From assembly GCA_945865705.1 (NCBI GenBank), contig CAMBEY010000100.1, positions 1 to 9,470 of the forward strand: a DNA stretch of 9,470 bases, read 5' to 3'. Source of the stretch: Candidatus Sulfopaludibacter sp. SbA3. Its GTDB lineage: Bacteria; Acidobacteriota; Terriglobia; 2-12-FULL-54-10. The position numbers were made by a program, and so were the translations under genes. The notes beneath the pieces are model-generated. The model ran no database searches. It was not told the DNA's origin and saw nothing but the letters and a program-made list of their open reading frames with translations. Below are positions 1 through 7,060 of the stretch, one piece after another (the stretch's first letter is position 1; each line of letters opens with the position of its first letter).

Positions 1-359
1 TCCACACGATCGAGGGAATCTCGCGTCGCCACTCGCGCCCGCGCTTCCAGGCTGGGATGCGGCGGAGCGCTGGTGCTGCCGGTGGCGCTGCTGGCCGCGC
101 GACCTGCAGCGGCTTGTGGAAGTGCCGCCAGAGTCGTGGAGGTACTAGCGGGTGCCCATTCGCACATGGGACCGTTCATCGCCGGAAGTTGCTCCCAAGC
201 CACCAGCCGGTCTTTGCCAATGGTGAGCGCGCGCGATCCTTCCTTCATCTGGCCCATGGTTAGCAAAAAGCGTCCGCCTAGTGCCAGGATCGCGAACACC
301 ATGAACAAAGCAATCCTTCGATAGCGATGGTTATTCATTGCACGTATTACAGATGACAT
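1..359 (-). CDS. Membrane-anchored protein, N-terminal part only, runs off the left edge
   Basis: A reading frame without stops starts at the ATG at 359-357 on the minus strand and continues past base 1, giving at least 119 residues and no stop. The start is fixed by a strong Shine-Dalgarno AAGGAG (374-369) nine bases upstream. The N-terminus (MSSVIRAMNNHRYRR) is basic and is followed by one hydrophobic segment (about residues 16-36, IALFMVFAILALGGRFLL), which looks like a signal anchor or uncleaved signal peptide with the rest in the periplasm. Next come a short conserved-looking patch (AMNGPMCEWAPA, about residues 60-71), an Ala/Ser/Thr/Pro linker, and a basic stretch (EARARVATRDSLDRV) at the cut edge. 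From memory, this arrangement resembles acidobacterial proteins in which such a leader precedes an NHL-type beta-propeller. That is only a resemblance, because the propeller itself would lie outside the window. The gene is divergent from the TonB-dependent receptor and may share control through the 360-969 region. Confidence 0.72.
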   Translation of the reverse strand, partial: MSSVIRAMNNHRYRRIALFMVFAILALGGRFLLTMGQMKEGSRALTIGKDRLVAWEQLPAMNGPMCEWAPASTSTTLAALPQAAAGRAASSATGSTSAPPHPSLEARARVATRDSLDRV

Positions 360-368
360 AAGTATTAT

Positions 369-374
369 CTCCTT
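369..374 (-). promoter_or_regulatory. Ribosome binding site of the left-edge minus-strand gene
   Basis: On the minus strand AAGGAG lies nine bases before the ATG at 359-357. It is a near-complete anti-16S match and is the main support that the truncated reading frame at the left edge is a real gene. Confidence 0.75.
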
Positions 375-444
375 AGAGTCCGTGCTGCCTGCCAAACCCA
401 AAAACTGGTTCCGTCCTTTGGGTTGAGTGTACAACACTACTTCG

Positions 445-476
445 CGCGTTGCGACACACAACTTTCGCGTTGCGAC
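445..476. promoter_or_regulatory. Candidate operator: two 11-bp direct repeats spaced 21 bp
   Basis: CGCGTTGCGAC occurs exactly at 445-455 and again at 466-476. The start-to-start distance is 21 bp, about two helical turns, so the two copies face the same side of the DNA, as tandem sites for a transcription factor often do. They lie 86-117 bases upstream of the minus-strand gene's start and about 500 bases upstream of the receptor start, so the minus-strand gene is the nearer target. The regulator is not known. Confidence 0.4.
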
Positions 477-557
477 TTGGGGTTCTGTATTGCCAACCTG
501 TCGAGACACGGGTCATCACAGATTGTTCTCTCGCACCTCCCTGCTCGCTTGTATGAA

Positions 558-584
558 ATTTCCCCGCTTGTTTTATATTTCCCC
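558..584. repeat. 8-bp direct repeat ATTTCCCC in the intergenic region
   Basis: ATTTCCCC occurs at 558-565 and 577-584, a 19-bp period, inside an AT-rich stretch. It could be a second regulatory site, but the repeat is short and may be chance. Confidence 0.25.
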
Positions 585-959
585 TTAAGATGCGAACGGG
601 CCGCGCTCTGATTTGCCGTTTTTGCTTGACACCTATGGAATCCGTGTGGTCTCCTGCTATGCAAGAGCTTTACTAGTCATTAGGATACGGTGAAATGCAG
701 TGGTTATTGGGTTTGCAACTGTGATTCGGGGAGTTCGTTTGGGATCTCTGTAGTGAAAATAAATACGTTGCTGAGAGATGTGGTTTCTGAGGAGATCATT
801 ACGAAACTTCGATGCCGAGAATTGAGTTATGTTGTCCCGCTGCTGGCCTCCCCACACCATGCGAGCCAACCACAATCAGCAAGTCGCCGAAGCTAGAGCG
901 ACATCGACCGGGGCCAGTTTATTCGAATCAGGAACGCGGCAAAAAATGCCAAAAGTAAC

Positions 960-964
960 GGAGG
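960..964 (+). promoter_or_regulatory. Ribosome binding site that sets the receptor start
   Basis: GGAGG lies five bases before the ATG at 970. This start places a normal signal peptide at the N-terminus. The longer frame opening at 829 would add 47 residues with no such site and no family resemblance, and the ATG at 946 also lacks a well-placed site. Confidence 0.75.
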
Positions 965-969
965 GTGGT

Positions 970-3900
970 ATGCGAAATCGATTGCTGGGAATGATTTTCA
1001 TCGCGGGTTTACTTGCGAGCGTCAGCGGCGGCCTAAACACCGCGATGCTGCTGGCGCAGGAAACCACCGCGACCATCTCAGGCGCGGTGAAGGACGGATC
1101 GGGAGCCGTGATTCCCGAAGCTGCCGTGCGCGTGAGAAACGTGGCCACCGGAGTGGCCCGCTCGGTCCAGACGGACAACCAGGGCCGGTACAGCGTGACG
1201 CAACTGCTGCCAGGAAACTATGAGCTGGAAACGTCCATGGCCGGTTTCCAGAACTACCTTCGCACCGGAATCGAACTGACCGTGGGCCGTCATGCCGTGG
1301 TGGATGTCGATCTCCAGGTCGGCGAAGTAACCCAGACAGTGGAAGTGGCCGGAGAAGTGCCGCTGGTGGAGACCACCAGCGCGTCGCTGTCGGGAATCGT
1401 CAGTGAAAAACAGATCCGCGATCTGCCGCTCAACGGGCGCGACTTCGTGTCTTTAAGCCTGATGGAGCCCGGCGTGGTTCAGGCGCGCTCGGCCGCCGGC
1501 GGCGTGGCCACAGGAGCGGGCTTGCAACTGAGCTTCAACGGTGCGCGCTCACGCATGAACAATTTCCTGATGGACGGCACCAGCATCAACAGCATCAACG
1601 GCATGGCCATTGGCGGCGCATCGGGGCAGGCCCTGGGCGTCGACACCATTCAGGAATTTCAGGTGATCACCTCGAACTTCTCCGCGGAGTTCGGACGCGC
1701 CGGCGGCGGCGTCATCAACGTGGTCTCGAAGGCCGGGACCAACGAACTGCATGGCTCCGTATTTGAGTTCTTCCGCAATGACGCAATCGACTCGCGGCGT
1801 TGGGAGGACAATGCCCTGGCCAATGGCCGGAAATCCCCGCTGCGCAAAAACCAGTTTGGCGGAACGCTGGGTGGGCCCATCAGCAGCGACAAGACGTTTA
1901 TATTCGGAGGCTATGAAGGAATGCGCCAGCGCGTCGGCAATGCCACCAGCGCGTTTATCCCCTCAGTCGCCATGCGCCAGGGAAACCTGCCACTAGCCGG
2001 GGCCGCTTGCACCGCCGCTCCTATCAGCGGCACTCAGGACGGAGCCAATTGCATCGTCCCCATATCGGAGATCGTTCGACCTTATCTGGCGCTCTGGCCG
2101 GACCCAACACCGGGCCGCCCAATACTGGCCGATGGCCGGGGTGAGTACATCCGCAGCTTCTCCGTGCCGACCAATCAGGATTATGTCCAGGTCCGAGTGG
2201 ACCACAATTTTTCGGAAGGGTCCTCCCTCTTTGCGCGCTACACGATTGACGATAGCAGCAGGACGACGCCGCAACCGCTGCCCACCTACGACCAGATGGA
2301 TTCCATCCGCAATCAGTATGCGACGATCGGCGAGACGCATATTTTTTCGCCGCAAATGCTCAACGTGTTTCGCTTTGGTTTCAATCGTCCCAAAGTGGGT
2401 TACACGACGGAGACCACCAATCCCTTGCTGAACAATGAGGCCCTTTGGTTCATCCCCAACGCGCCTTCACCCGGCGTGGGACCTCTGGGCATCACCGGAA
2501 TCGCCAATCCTACTTTGCCGAACAACCTGCCTCGGACGCGTCTGGACAATGTGTACCAGTTGACCGATACCATGAGCTACACCAGTGGCAATCATGCGAT
2601 CAAATTTGGAGTCGACTTCCAACGCATTCAGACCAATGAAAATGATGTCTTCCGTGGCATCGGCCTGTTCACCTTCGCCAGCATGGCCAACTTCCTGCGC
2701 AATATTCCGGCGACCTTCACCGGCGTTACACCGGGCGGCACAGCGGTGCGCGGCTGGCGGCAGAACATTATGGGATTATTTGTTCAGGACGACATGAAAC
2801 CCTTCCAAGGCCTGACTCTGAACCTTGGCGTGCGCTGGGAGTTCCAGAACGATCCCACGGAAGTGAACGGTCGCGCCTCGCACTATGACGGACTGTTTAC
2901 CACCGACACGCTGGTGGTTACCAACCCGGTCATCAAGTTGCCCATCAAAAACTTTAGCCCCCGCATCGGGTTTGCCTGGGATGCCACCGGAGACGGCAAG
3001 ACTTCCATTCGCGGCGGCTATGGCCTCTACTACCAGATGATCTTCCGGGATTATTTCTACGCGAACCGAACGCTGCCGCCGTTCTTCACCACCAAGTCGG
3101 CGCAGAGTCCCAGCCCCCTGCTGACCTTCCCGCACCCGGTTGCGCTGTTCAGCGCTCCCGGCGCGGTCTTCAACGATGGCGCGCAGTGGGATAACAATAA
3201 GCAGACCTACATGATGCAGTGGAACATGAGCATCCAGCGCGAGATACTGCCCAATACGCTGCTGGGCGTCAGCTACGTGGGTACTCGCGGCCTGTTCTTG
3301 AATCGCCAGGGCGATCTCAACACGGCAGTTCCGACGATTCTACCCGATGGCCGCTACTACTATGCCCCGGTCAACGGAGCCGCTCCTCCGCGCCGCGATG
3401 CCAACTTCACCAGCACTTCGCTGCGGACATTGTCAGCCAGCTCCACTTATCACGGTTTGCAGACGAAAATGACCACGCGCTTCAGTCAGTCGCTGCAAGC
3501 CCAGTTTGCCTACAGTTGGTCGCACGTACTGGACAACGCTGTCGGCGCCATCAGCGGCGATTTCCAACAGTCCAGTTCTCCGCAGAATCCGTATACGATG
3601 AACTCATCGGAGTGGGGCCATGCTGCGTTTGATCTGCGCCATGTGGTTTCGGCGAACTACACTTACACCCTGCCGTTTGGAAACGGCCTCACGGGTATTC
3701 TGGGCAAGCTCTTAAGCGGCTGGCAGACCAACGGAATTCTGAGCCTGACTACCGGCGTGCCTTTCACAGTCATCAATAGCGCAACCTTAAACACGGTGGG
3801 AAGAGATCAAAGCGCCTCGGCTGGATCGAACCTCAGCCGGCCGGATCTGGCCCCGGGAATGAGCAGCAATCCCACCAGCGGGACTACCGCGGGTTGTGCC

Positions 3901-4248
3901 GGCGTCGCTGCTGGCCAACAGCTCGGCACCCCGGACCTGTACTACGATCCCTGCGCATTCAGATTGCAAGACCTGGGATTCTACGGCAATCTTGGCCGCG
4001 ATACTTTGATCGGACCAAAATTCAGAAATTTTGATTTTGCCCTGGTCAAGAATACCAGTCTGGGTGAAAACAAATCGCTCCAGTTCCGGTGGGAAGTCTT
4101 CAACATTTTCAACCACCCCAATTTCGGTTTGCCGAACAACACGAATTTCCTGGCGACAACCGGGGCGGCCAACGCTCAGGCGGGGCGGATTACCACCACG
4201 GCAAATGATCCGCGGCAGATGCAGTTCGGCTTGAAGATTTCGTTCTAG
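970..4248 (+). CDS. TonB-dependent receptor, Oar-like, with N-terminal carboxypeptidase-regulatory-like domain
   Basis: An outer-membrane, TonB-energised uptake receptor of 1,092 residues, of typical length for the Oar-like group. A signal peptide covers about residues 1-30 (MRNRLLGMIFIAGLLASVSG..., cut near LLAQ/ETTA). A CarboxypepD_reg beta-sandwich follows at about 34-116, recognised by ATISGAVKDGSGAVIPEAAV, TDNQGRYSV and LLPGNYELE. The plug spans about 135-255, with IRDLPLNGRDFVSLSLMEPG, FNGARSRMNNFLMDG and SAEFGRAGGGVINVVSKAGT. The rest is the beta-barrel, ending in phenylalanine (MQFGLKISF) as outer-membrane proteins do. Two cysteine pairs (about 375-395, and around AGCAG...YYDPCAF near the C-terminus) could form loop disulfides. 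I see no clear TonB box. In Acidobacteriota such receptors are numerous, and some neighbour catabolic genes. Here an amidohydrolase follows 166 bases downstream on the same strand, so the ligand may be that enzyme's substrate (inference). The ligand itself cannot be told from the sequence. Confidence 0.93.
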   Translation: MRNRLLGMIFIAGLLASVSGGLNTAMLLAQETTATISGAVKDGSGAVIPEAAVRVRNVATGVARSVQTDNQGRYSVTQLLPGNYELETSMAGFQNYLRTGIELTVGRHAVVDVDLQVGEVTQTVEVAGEVPLVETTSASLSGIVSEKQIRDLPLNGRDFVSLSLMEPGVVQARSAAGGVATGAGLQLSFNGARSRMNNFLMDGTSINSINGMAIGGASGQALGVDTIQEFQVITSNFSAEFGRAGGGVINVVSKAGTNELHGSVFEFFRNDAIDSRRWEDNALANGRKSPLRKNQFGGTLGGPISSDKTFIFGGYEGMRQRVGNATSAFIPSVAMRQGNLPLAGAACTAAPISGTQDGANCIVPISEIVRPYLALWPDPTPGRPILADGRGEYIRSFSVPTNQDYVQVRVDHNFSEGSSLFARYTIDDSSRTTPQPLPTYDQMDSIRNQYATIGETHIFSPQMLNVFRFGFNRPKVGYTTETTNPLLNNEALWFIPNAPSPGVGPLGITGIANPTLPNNLPRTRLDNVYQLTDTMSYTSGNHAIKFGVDFQRIQTNENDVFRGIGLFTFASMANFLRNIPATFTGVTPGGTAVRGWRQNIMGLFVQDDMKPFQGLTLNLGVRWEFQNDPTEVNGRASHYDGLFTTDTLVVTNPVIKLPIKNFSPRIGFAWDATGDGKTSIRGGYGLYYQMIFRDYFYANRTLPPFFTTKSAQSPSPLLTFPHPVALFSAPGAVFNDGAQWDNNKQTYMMQWNMSIQREILPNTLLGVSYVGTRGLFLNRQGDLNTAVPTILPDGRYYYAPVNGAAPPRRDANFTSTSLRTLSASSTYHGLQTKMTTRFSQSLQAQFAYSWSHVLDNAVGAISGDFQQSSSPQNPYTMNSSEWGHAAFDLRHVVSANYTYTLPFGNGLTGILGKLLSGWQTNGILSLTTGVPFTVINSATLNTVGRDQSASAGSNLSRPDLAPGMSSNPTSGTTAGCAGVAAGQQLGTPDLYYDPCAFRLQDLGFYGNLGRDTLIGPKFRNFDFALVKNTSLGENKSLQFRWEVFNIFNHPNFGLPNNTNFLATTGAANAQAGRITTTANDPRQMQFGLKISF

Positions 4249-4274
4249 TAGATTGATATATAGTTGTTTAGCAG

Positions 4275-4354
4275 TGTCATTCCGAGCGCAGCGAGGAATC
4301 TGCCTTTTCGATTTCGCAAAGTAAAGCAGGTCCTTCGCTGCGCTCAGGATGACA
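4275..4354. repeat. Long imperfect inverted repeat (REP-like element) after the receptor gene
   Basis: Two 29-base arms, 4275-4303 and 4326-4354, are reverse complements at 24 of 29 positions. Three of the five differences are G-U compatible in RNA. The loop is 22 bases. The conserved core is GAGCGCAGCGA in the left arm, and the arms begin and end with TGTCAT/ATGACA. From memory this composition resembles intergenic repeats present in many copies in acidobacterial and other environmental genomes. It starts 26 bases after the receptor stop and ends 60 bases before the amidohydrolase start. In RNA it would form a strong hairpin that could end or attenuate transcription, or protect the receptor mRNA. 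There is no clear U-run after it, so it is not a classical intrinsic terminator. Confidence 0.8.
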
Positions 4355-4400
4355 GTTTTGAAGTATCGTTTACCGATTTTCGATCACGGATTTCGACCAC

Positions 4401-4405
4401 GGAGG
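4401..4405 (+). promoter_or_regulatory. Ribosome binding site that sets the amidohydrolase start
   Basis: GGAGG lies nine bases before the ATG at 4415. That start begins directly with a signal peptide (MRKRLFVFLF). The in-frame ATG at 4349 would start inside the right arm of the inverted repeat and bury the signal peptide behind 22 unrelated residues. Confidence 0.7.
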
Positions 4406-4414
4406 TTTAGGGAA

Positions 4415-6421
4415 ATGCGCAAGCGATTATTTGTCTTTCTATTCACCGTCTCGCTCATGGTTGGTTTCGGCATTCAGCGGAGCCAGGCACAGAACGCGCT
4501 GCCGCCCGAGGTGGGCAAGTACGGTTACGCGGATTCAATTTTCATCAACGGCAAGGTCGTCAGCATGGACGACAAATCCGCTTCCGCCTTGGTGGGCAAC
4601 TCCTATCAGGCGCTGGCGGTGAAGGGCGACAAGATCATCAAGCTGGGCACCAGCGACGCCATCAAAGCCATCGCCGGCCCCGACACCAAGACCTATGACC
4701 TGAAGGGCCGCACGCTGATACCCGGCATCATCGAGCCGCACAATCATATCTACGGCGGCGCCGTGCGCTATCTCGATCGCTTCGGCATCAAGTATCCGCC
4801 GAACGGGATTGAAGTAACGGTGCAGGCCAAGGCCGATTTGGAAGAGAGCCAGTTGGCGCTGAAGAACGCCGTCGAAGACGCGGTCAAGAAAACTCCCAAG
4901 GGCGAGTGGGTCATGGTCAACATGCAACCCTACCCGGAGGACCCCGGCGCGCTGTCGCTGTGGACCATGACGCGCAAGTTCACCAATCTGGATACGCTGG
5001 ACCGCTATGCCCCCGACAACCCGGTGCTGATGCGCCCCGGCCTGCGCGGCAACATCAACTCCAAGGCGCTCGAAATTCTGGAAAAATTCATGCCCGGCTA
5101 CTCCGCCTCCATTCAGGAGACCATGCACGGCGACCGGCTGGACATCGACATCCCCAAGATCGGCTGGGTGGGCAGCCAGGAGATGGCCGTCATCACCTGG
5201 GAACTGTTCCTGAACGAAGTTCCGCTGAACATCCTGGCGCAGACGCTGAAGCTGACGTCAGAGAGCTTTGCGGCCAAGGGCGTAACCACTTTCTCGACAC
5301 GCATTCCCTTCCCCAAGGTCATGAGCGGCTATGCCAAGTTGGCGGAACTGGGACAGATGCCCATTCGCCTGGATGCTCACTATGAAGTGCATCGCATGCC
5401 CACCGACCCGGCGCAGACCCGGCAGATTTATCGTCGCACGGGCGTCTTGCAGGGCCTCGGCGATGACTATCTGTGGATTGACGGCGTGGCCTCGGAGCGC
5501 TGGGATTCCTTCTACCCGGAATCCTGCACCGGCCCGGACACCACGGTGGACCCCAAGCTGAAGGCGCGGGAAGTCTGCCCGCAGAAAGGCGACCTGATGT
5601 GGGACACCCTGCAAAACGCCATGGAGGCAGGCTGGAGAATTGCCGGCGTCCACATGCAGGGTTCCGAGAGCGCGCGCTCGTTTATCAAGATGATCGACAT
5701 GGCCCGCGCCAACAACGGCTGGTCGCTCGATGACGTCAAAGCCATGAAGATGACCGGCGAGCATTGCAACCTGATCGGCAAGGCGCCCGAGACCATCAAG
5801 ATGCTGAACGATTACGGCATCATGCTGAGCTGCGGTCCGGACATCGTTCAGGAGTCGCCCGAGTGGCTGAAGGACTACGGCCCTCAGTATGACAAGTTCA
5901 TGCTGCCGTTCAACACCTGGATTAAATCCGGCGTGCGCCTCGTTGGCCAGCACTACGCCACCGGCGCGGATCGTCCTGGGTCGCGCAATTTCCAGCCGCC
6001 GTTCTTCATGCTGTGGCAGGCGATTACGCGCAAGTATGACGGCAAAATCTGGCAGCCCGACGAGCGCATCGACCGCGTCCACGCGCTCAAGATGTACTCC
6101 ATCTGGGCCGCCGATTACGTGCGCAAGCAGGAGAAGCTCGGCTCGCTCGAAGTGGGTAAGTACGCCGACCTGCTGGTGATCGACCGCGATTACTTCACCG
6201 TTCCCGAGGCCGAAATTCTAAAGGTAAAGCCGTTGATGACCATGGTCGGCGGCAAGATGGTTGTGCTCCAGGAGTCGCTCGCCAAAGACTTCGGAGTCGA
6301 GTCCGTGGGCCCAGCCTACACCTTCAAGGATAGCGATGTGGAACACATCGGCTCGCCTTTGGTGGACATCACCAAGAAGTTTCCCGGTGAACGCGCGGTT
6401 GCTCCCGGCGCGGGTGGTTAG
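4415..6421 (+). CDS. Secreted amidohydrolase, YtcJ-type (amidohydrolase family 3)
   Basis: A metal-dependent hydrolase of 668 residues with a signal peptide (about 1-26, ending SQAQ), hence periplasmic or exported. The N-terminal beta-sandwich strand is SIFINGKVVSMD (41-52), then ALAVKGDKIIKLG (66-78) and the family signature DLKGRTLIPGIIEPHNH (95-111), giving the metal pair His109 and His111. Further likely ligands are His413 (GVHMQGS), His450 (TGEHC) and Asp519 (GADRP). The closing strand is LGSLEVGKYADLLVIDRD (575-592). The segment YLWIDGVASERWDS (352-365) aligns by eye with the family's Lys-x-x-x-Asp-Gly segment, but has Tyr352 where lysine, commonly the bridging metal ligand, is expected. 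A Cys371...Cys388 pair lies just after it. At 668 residues it is longer than the usual 530-560. Family 3 members cut amides, cyclic imides, carbamates or lactones, so the name gives no substrate. It sits between an uptake receptor and a transporter, which suggests catabolism of an imported compound. Confidence 0.88.
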   Translation: MRKRLFVFLFTVSLMVGFGIQRSQAQNALPPEVGKYGYADSIFINGKVVSMDDKSASALVGNSYQALAVKGDKIIKLGTSDAIKAIAGPDTKTYDLKGRTLIPGIIEPHNHIYGGAVRYLDRFGIKYPPNGIEVTVQAKADLEESQLALKNAVEDAVKKTPKGEWVMVNMQPYPEDPGALSLWTMTRKFTNLDTLDRYAPDNPVLMRPGLRGNINSKALEILEKFMPGYSASIQETMHGDRLDIDIPKIGWVGSQEMAVITWELFLNEVPLNILAQTLKLTSESFAAKGVTTFSTRIPFPKVMSGYAKLAELGQMPIRLDAHYEVHRMPTDPAQTRQIYRRTGVLQGLGDDYLWIDGVASERWDSFYPESCTGPDTTVDPKLKAREVCPQKGDLMWDTLQNAMEAGWRIAGVHMQGSESARSFIKMIDMARANNGWSLDDVKAMKMTGEHCNLIGKAPETIKMLNDYGIMLSCGPDIVQESPEWLKDYGPQYDKFMLPFNTWIKSGVRLVGQHYATGADRPGSRNFQPPFFMLWQAITRKYDGKIWQPDERIDRVHALKMYSIWAADYVRKQEKLGSLEVGKYADLLVIDRDYFTVPEAEILKVKPLMTMVGGKMVVLQESLAKDFGVESVGPAYTFKDSDVEHIGSPLVDITKKFPGERAVAPGAGG

Positions 6422-6481
6422 TCTAATCGTCCAGCCAACGGCAGTAACAATTTGGCAGTATCAACAGTTAGGAAAAACTAA

Positions 6482-7060
6482 ATGCGTGCTTTCGCTTACT
6501 TGATGGTGGCCGCGCAATTGTTTGTTGCGGCCACCCCAGGGCTTACTCAGGATGGGGCTCCGGAAAGGGCACCTAAGCTCGAACTCGTCTCCGCTCGAGT
6601 GCGGCCTGCCGCCCCCGTGTTTCTCAACGCCATGATTACGAATCCCGCGACAGCGCCGATTTACGTAGTGCGGCAGAGCGTCGAGTTTCCGCGCAGCTCG
6701 CTGACATTCGTGCTGGCGCGGCTGGGCATCGCCGCCAACACGTCATTCGCCGAAATCGCTGTCGAGATGAAGGACGCCTCGGGGAACAAGGTCAAAGAAA
6801 AGGCCGCGGCTCAAAAGCTGGAGATCACGATCACCGCCAAGGAGCCGATCCGCGATGGTCCGCTGGTCGAGCTGGAATTTCGTCTCGCCGCCGACACCAA
6901 GGAACAGACGTTGATTGTGAAACAGTCCGCCGAGGCGCTCGACGACAAAGGAAAGAAGGTCGCGTCGTTGATCGTTACTCCGACGGCGGAGGTGGTGGTC
7001 AGCGAAAGCATCGGGAGCGAGCCGCGCCCTGCCATCGGCTGTTTCTTTTTCACACATTGA
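6482..7060 (+). CDS. Small secreted cohesin-like protein with a CFFFTH tail
   Basis: A 192-residue protein. It starts with a signal peptide (about residues 1-23, MRAFAYLMVAAQLFVAATPG), so it is exported. The mature part is rich in alternating hydrophobic residues and reads as a beta-sandwich. The pattern EFPRSSLTFVLARLG (68-82), LEITITA, GPLVELEFRLA (126-136) and EALDDKGKKV (151-160) resembles cohesin domains, which bind partner proteins or sit in extracellular complexes. The domain call is by pattern only. The C-terminus IGCFFFTH is odd: one cysteine followed by three phenylalanines at the very end, which may be a conserved tail in this protein type. A weak AGGA (6470-6473) lies eight bases before the start. 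Only 60 bases separate it from the amidohydrolase stop, so the two are probably co-transcribed, and it may assist or bind the enzyme (inference). Confidence 0.75.
   Translation: MRAFAYLMVAAQLFVAATPGLTQDGAPERAPKLELVSARVRPAAPVFLNAMITNPATAPIYVVRQSVEFPRSSLTFVLARLGIAANTSFAEIAVEMKDASGNKVKEKAAAQKLEITITAKEPIRDGPLVELEFRLAADTKEQTLIVKQSAEALDDKGKKVASLIVTPTAEVVVSESIGSEPRPAIGCFFFTH

Larger units (their letters stand above)
360..969. other. Divergent intergenic region and long leader of the TonB-dependent receptor
   Basis: About 610 bases separate the two divergent starts. Short reading frames here (for example 437-664 minus and 690-896 plus) lack a convincing ribosome site and their products look like no protein family, so I treat the region as non-coding. 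It contains an 11-bp direct repeat (445-455 and 466-476), an 8-bp direct repeat (558-565 and 577-584), and a perfect -35-like TTGACA at 626-631 with no good -10 at 16-18 bases. The stretch 540-830 is visibly more AT-rich than the genes. Promoters for both flanking genes must lie here unless transcription enters from elsewhere. The distance to the receptor leaves room for a long 5' leader, but I recognise no riboswitch. Confidence 0.6.

Noticed and set aside
626..660. Sigma-70 promoter using TTGACA at 626-631
   Set aside because: The nearest -10-like hexamer (TGCTAT at 655-660) matches only three of six positions and leaves a 23-base spacer, so the promoter is not supported.
437..664. 75-residue minus-strand frame in the intergenic region
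   Set aside because: No ribosome site and no protein-like pattern.
829..969. N-terminal extension of the receptor from the ATG at 829
   Set aside because: The extra 47 residues have no ribosome site or signal-peptide character, whereas GGAGG five bases before 970 leads straight into a normal signal peptide.
4304..4360. Classical intrinsic terminator after the receptor
   Set aside because: The hairpin is long with mismatches and is followed only by GTTTTGAAG, not a proper U-run.
4349..4414. Amidohydrolase start at 4349
   Set aside because: This ATG lies in the right arm of the inverted repeat and would hide the signal peptide; the start at 4415 has a good GGAGG site.
4535..5128. 197-residue open frame on the minus strand
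   Set aside because: It also lies opposite the amidohydrolase and its His/Gly/Val-rich composition is typical of antisense frames in GC-rich genes.
5258..6082. 274-residue open frame on the minus strand
   Set aside because: It lies opposite the well-supported amidohydrolase, has no ribosome site or family pattern, and is the expected shadow of a GC-rich gene.
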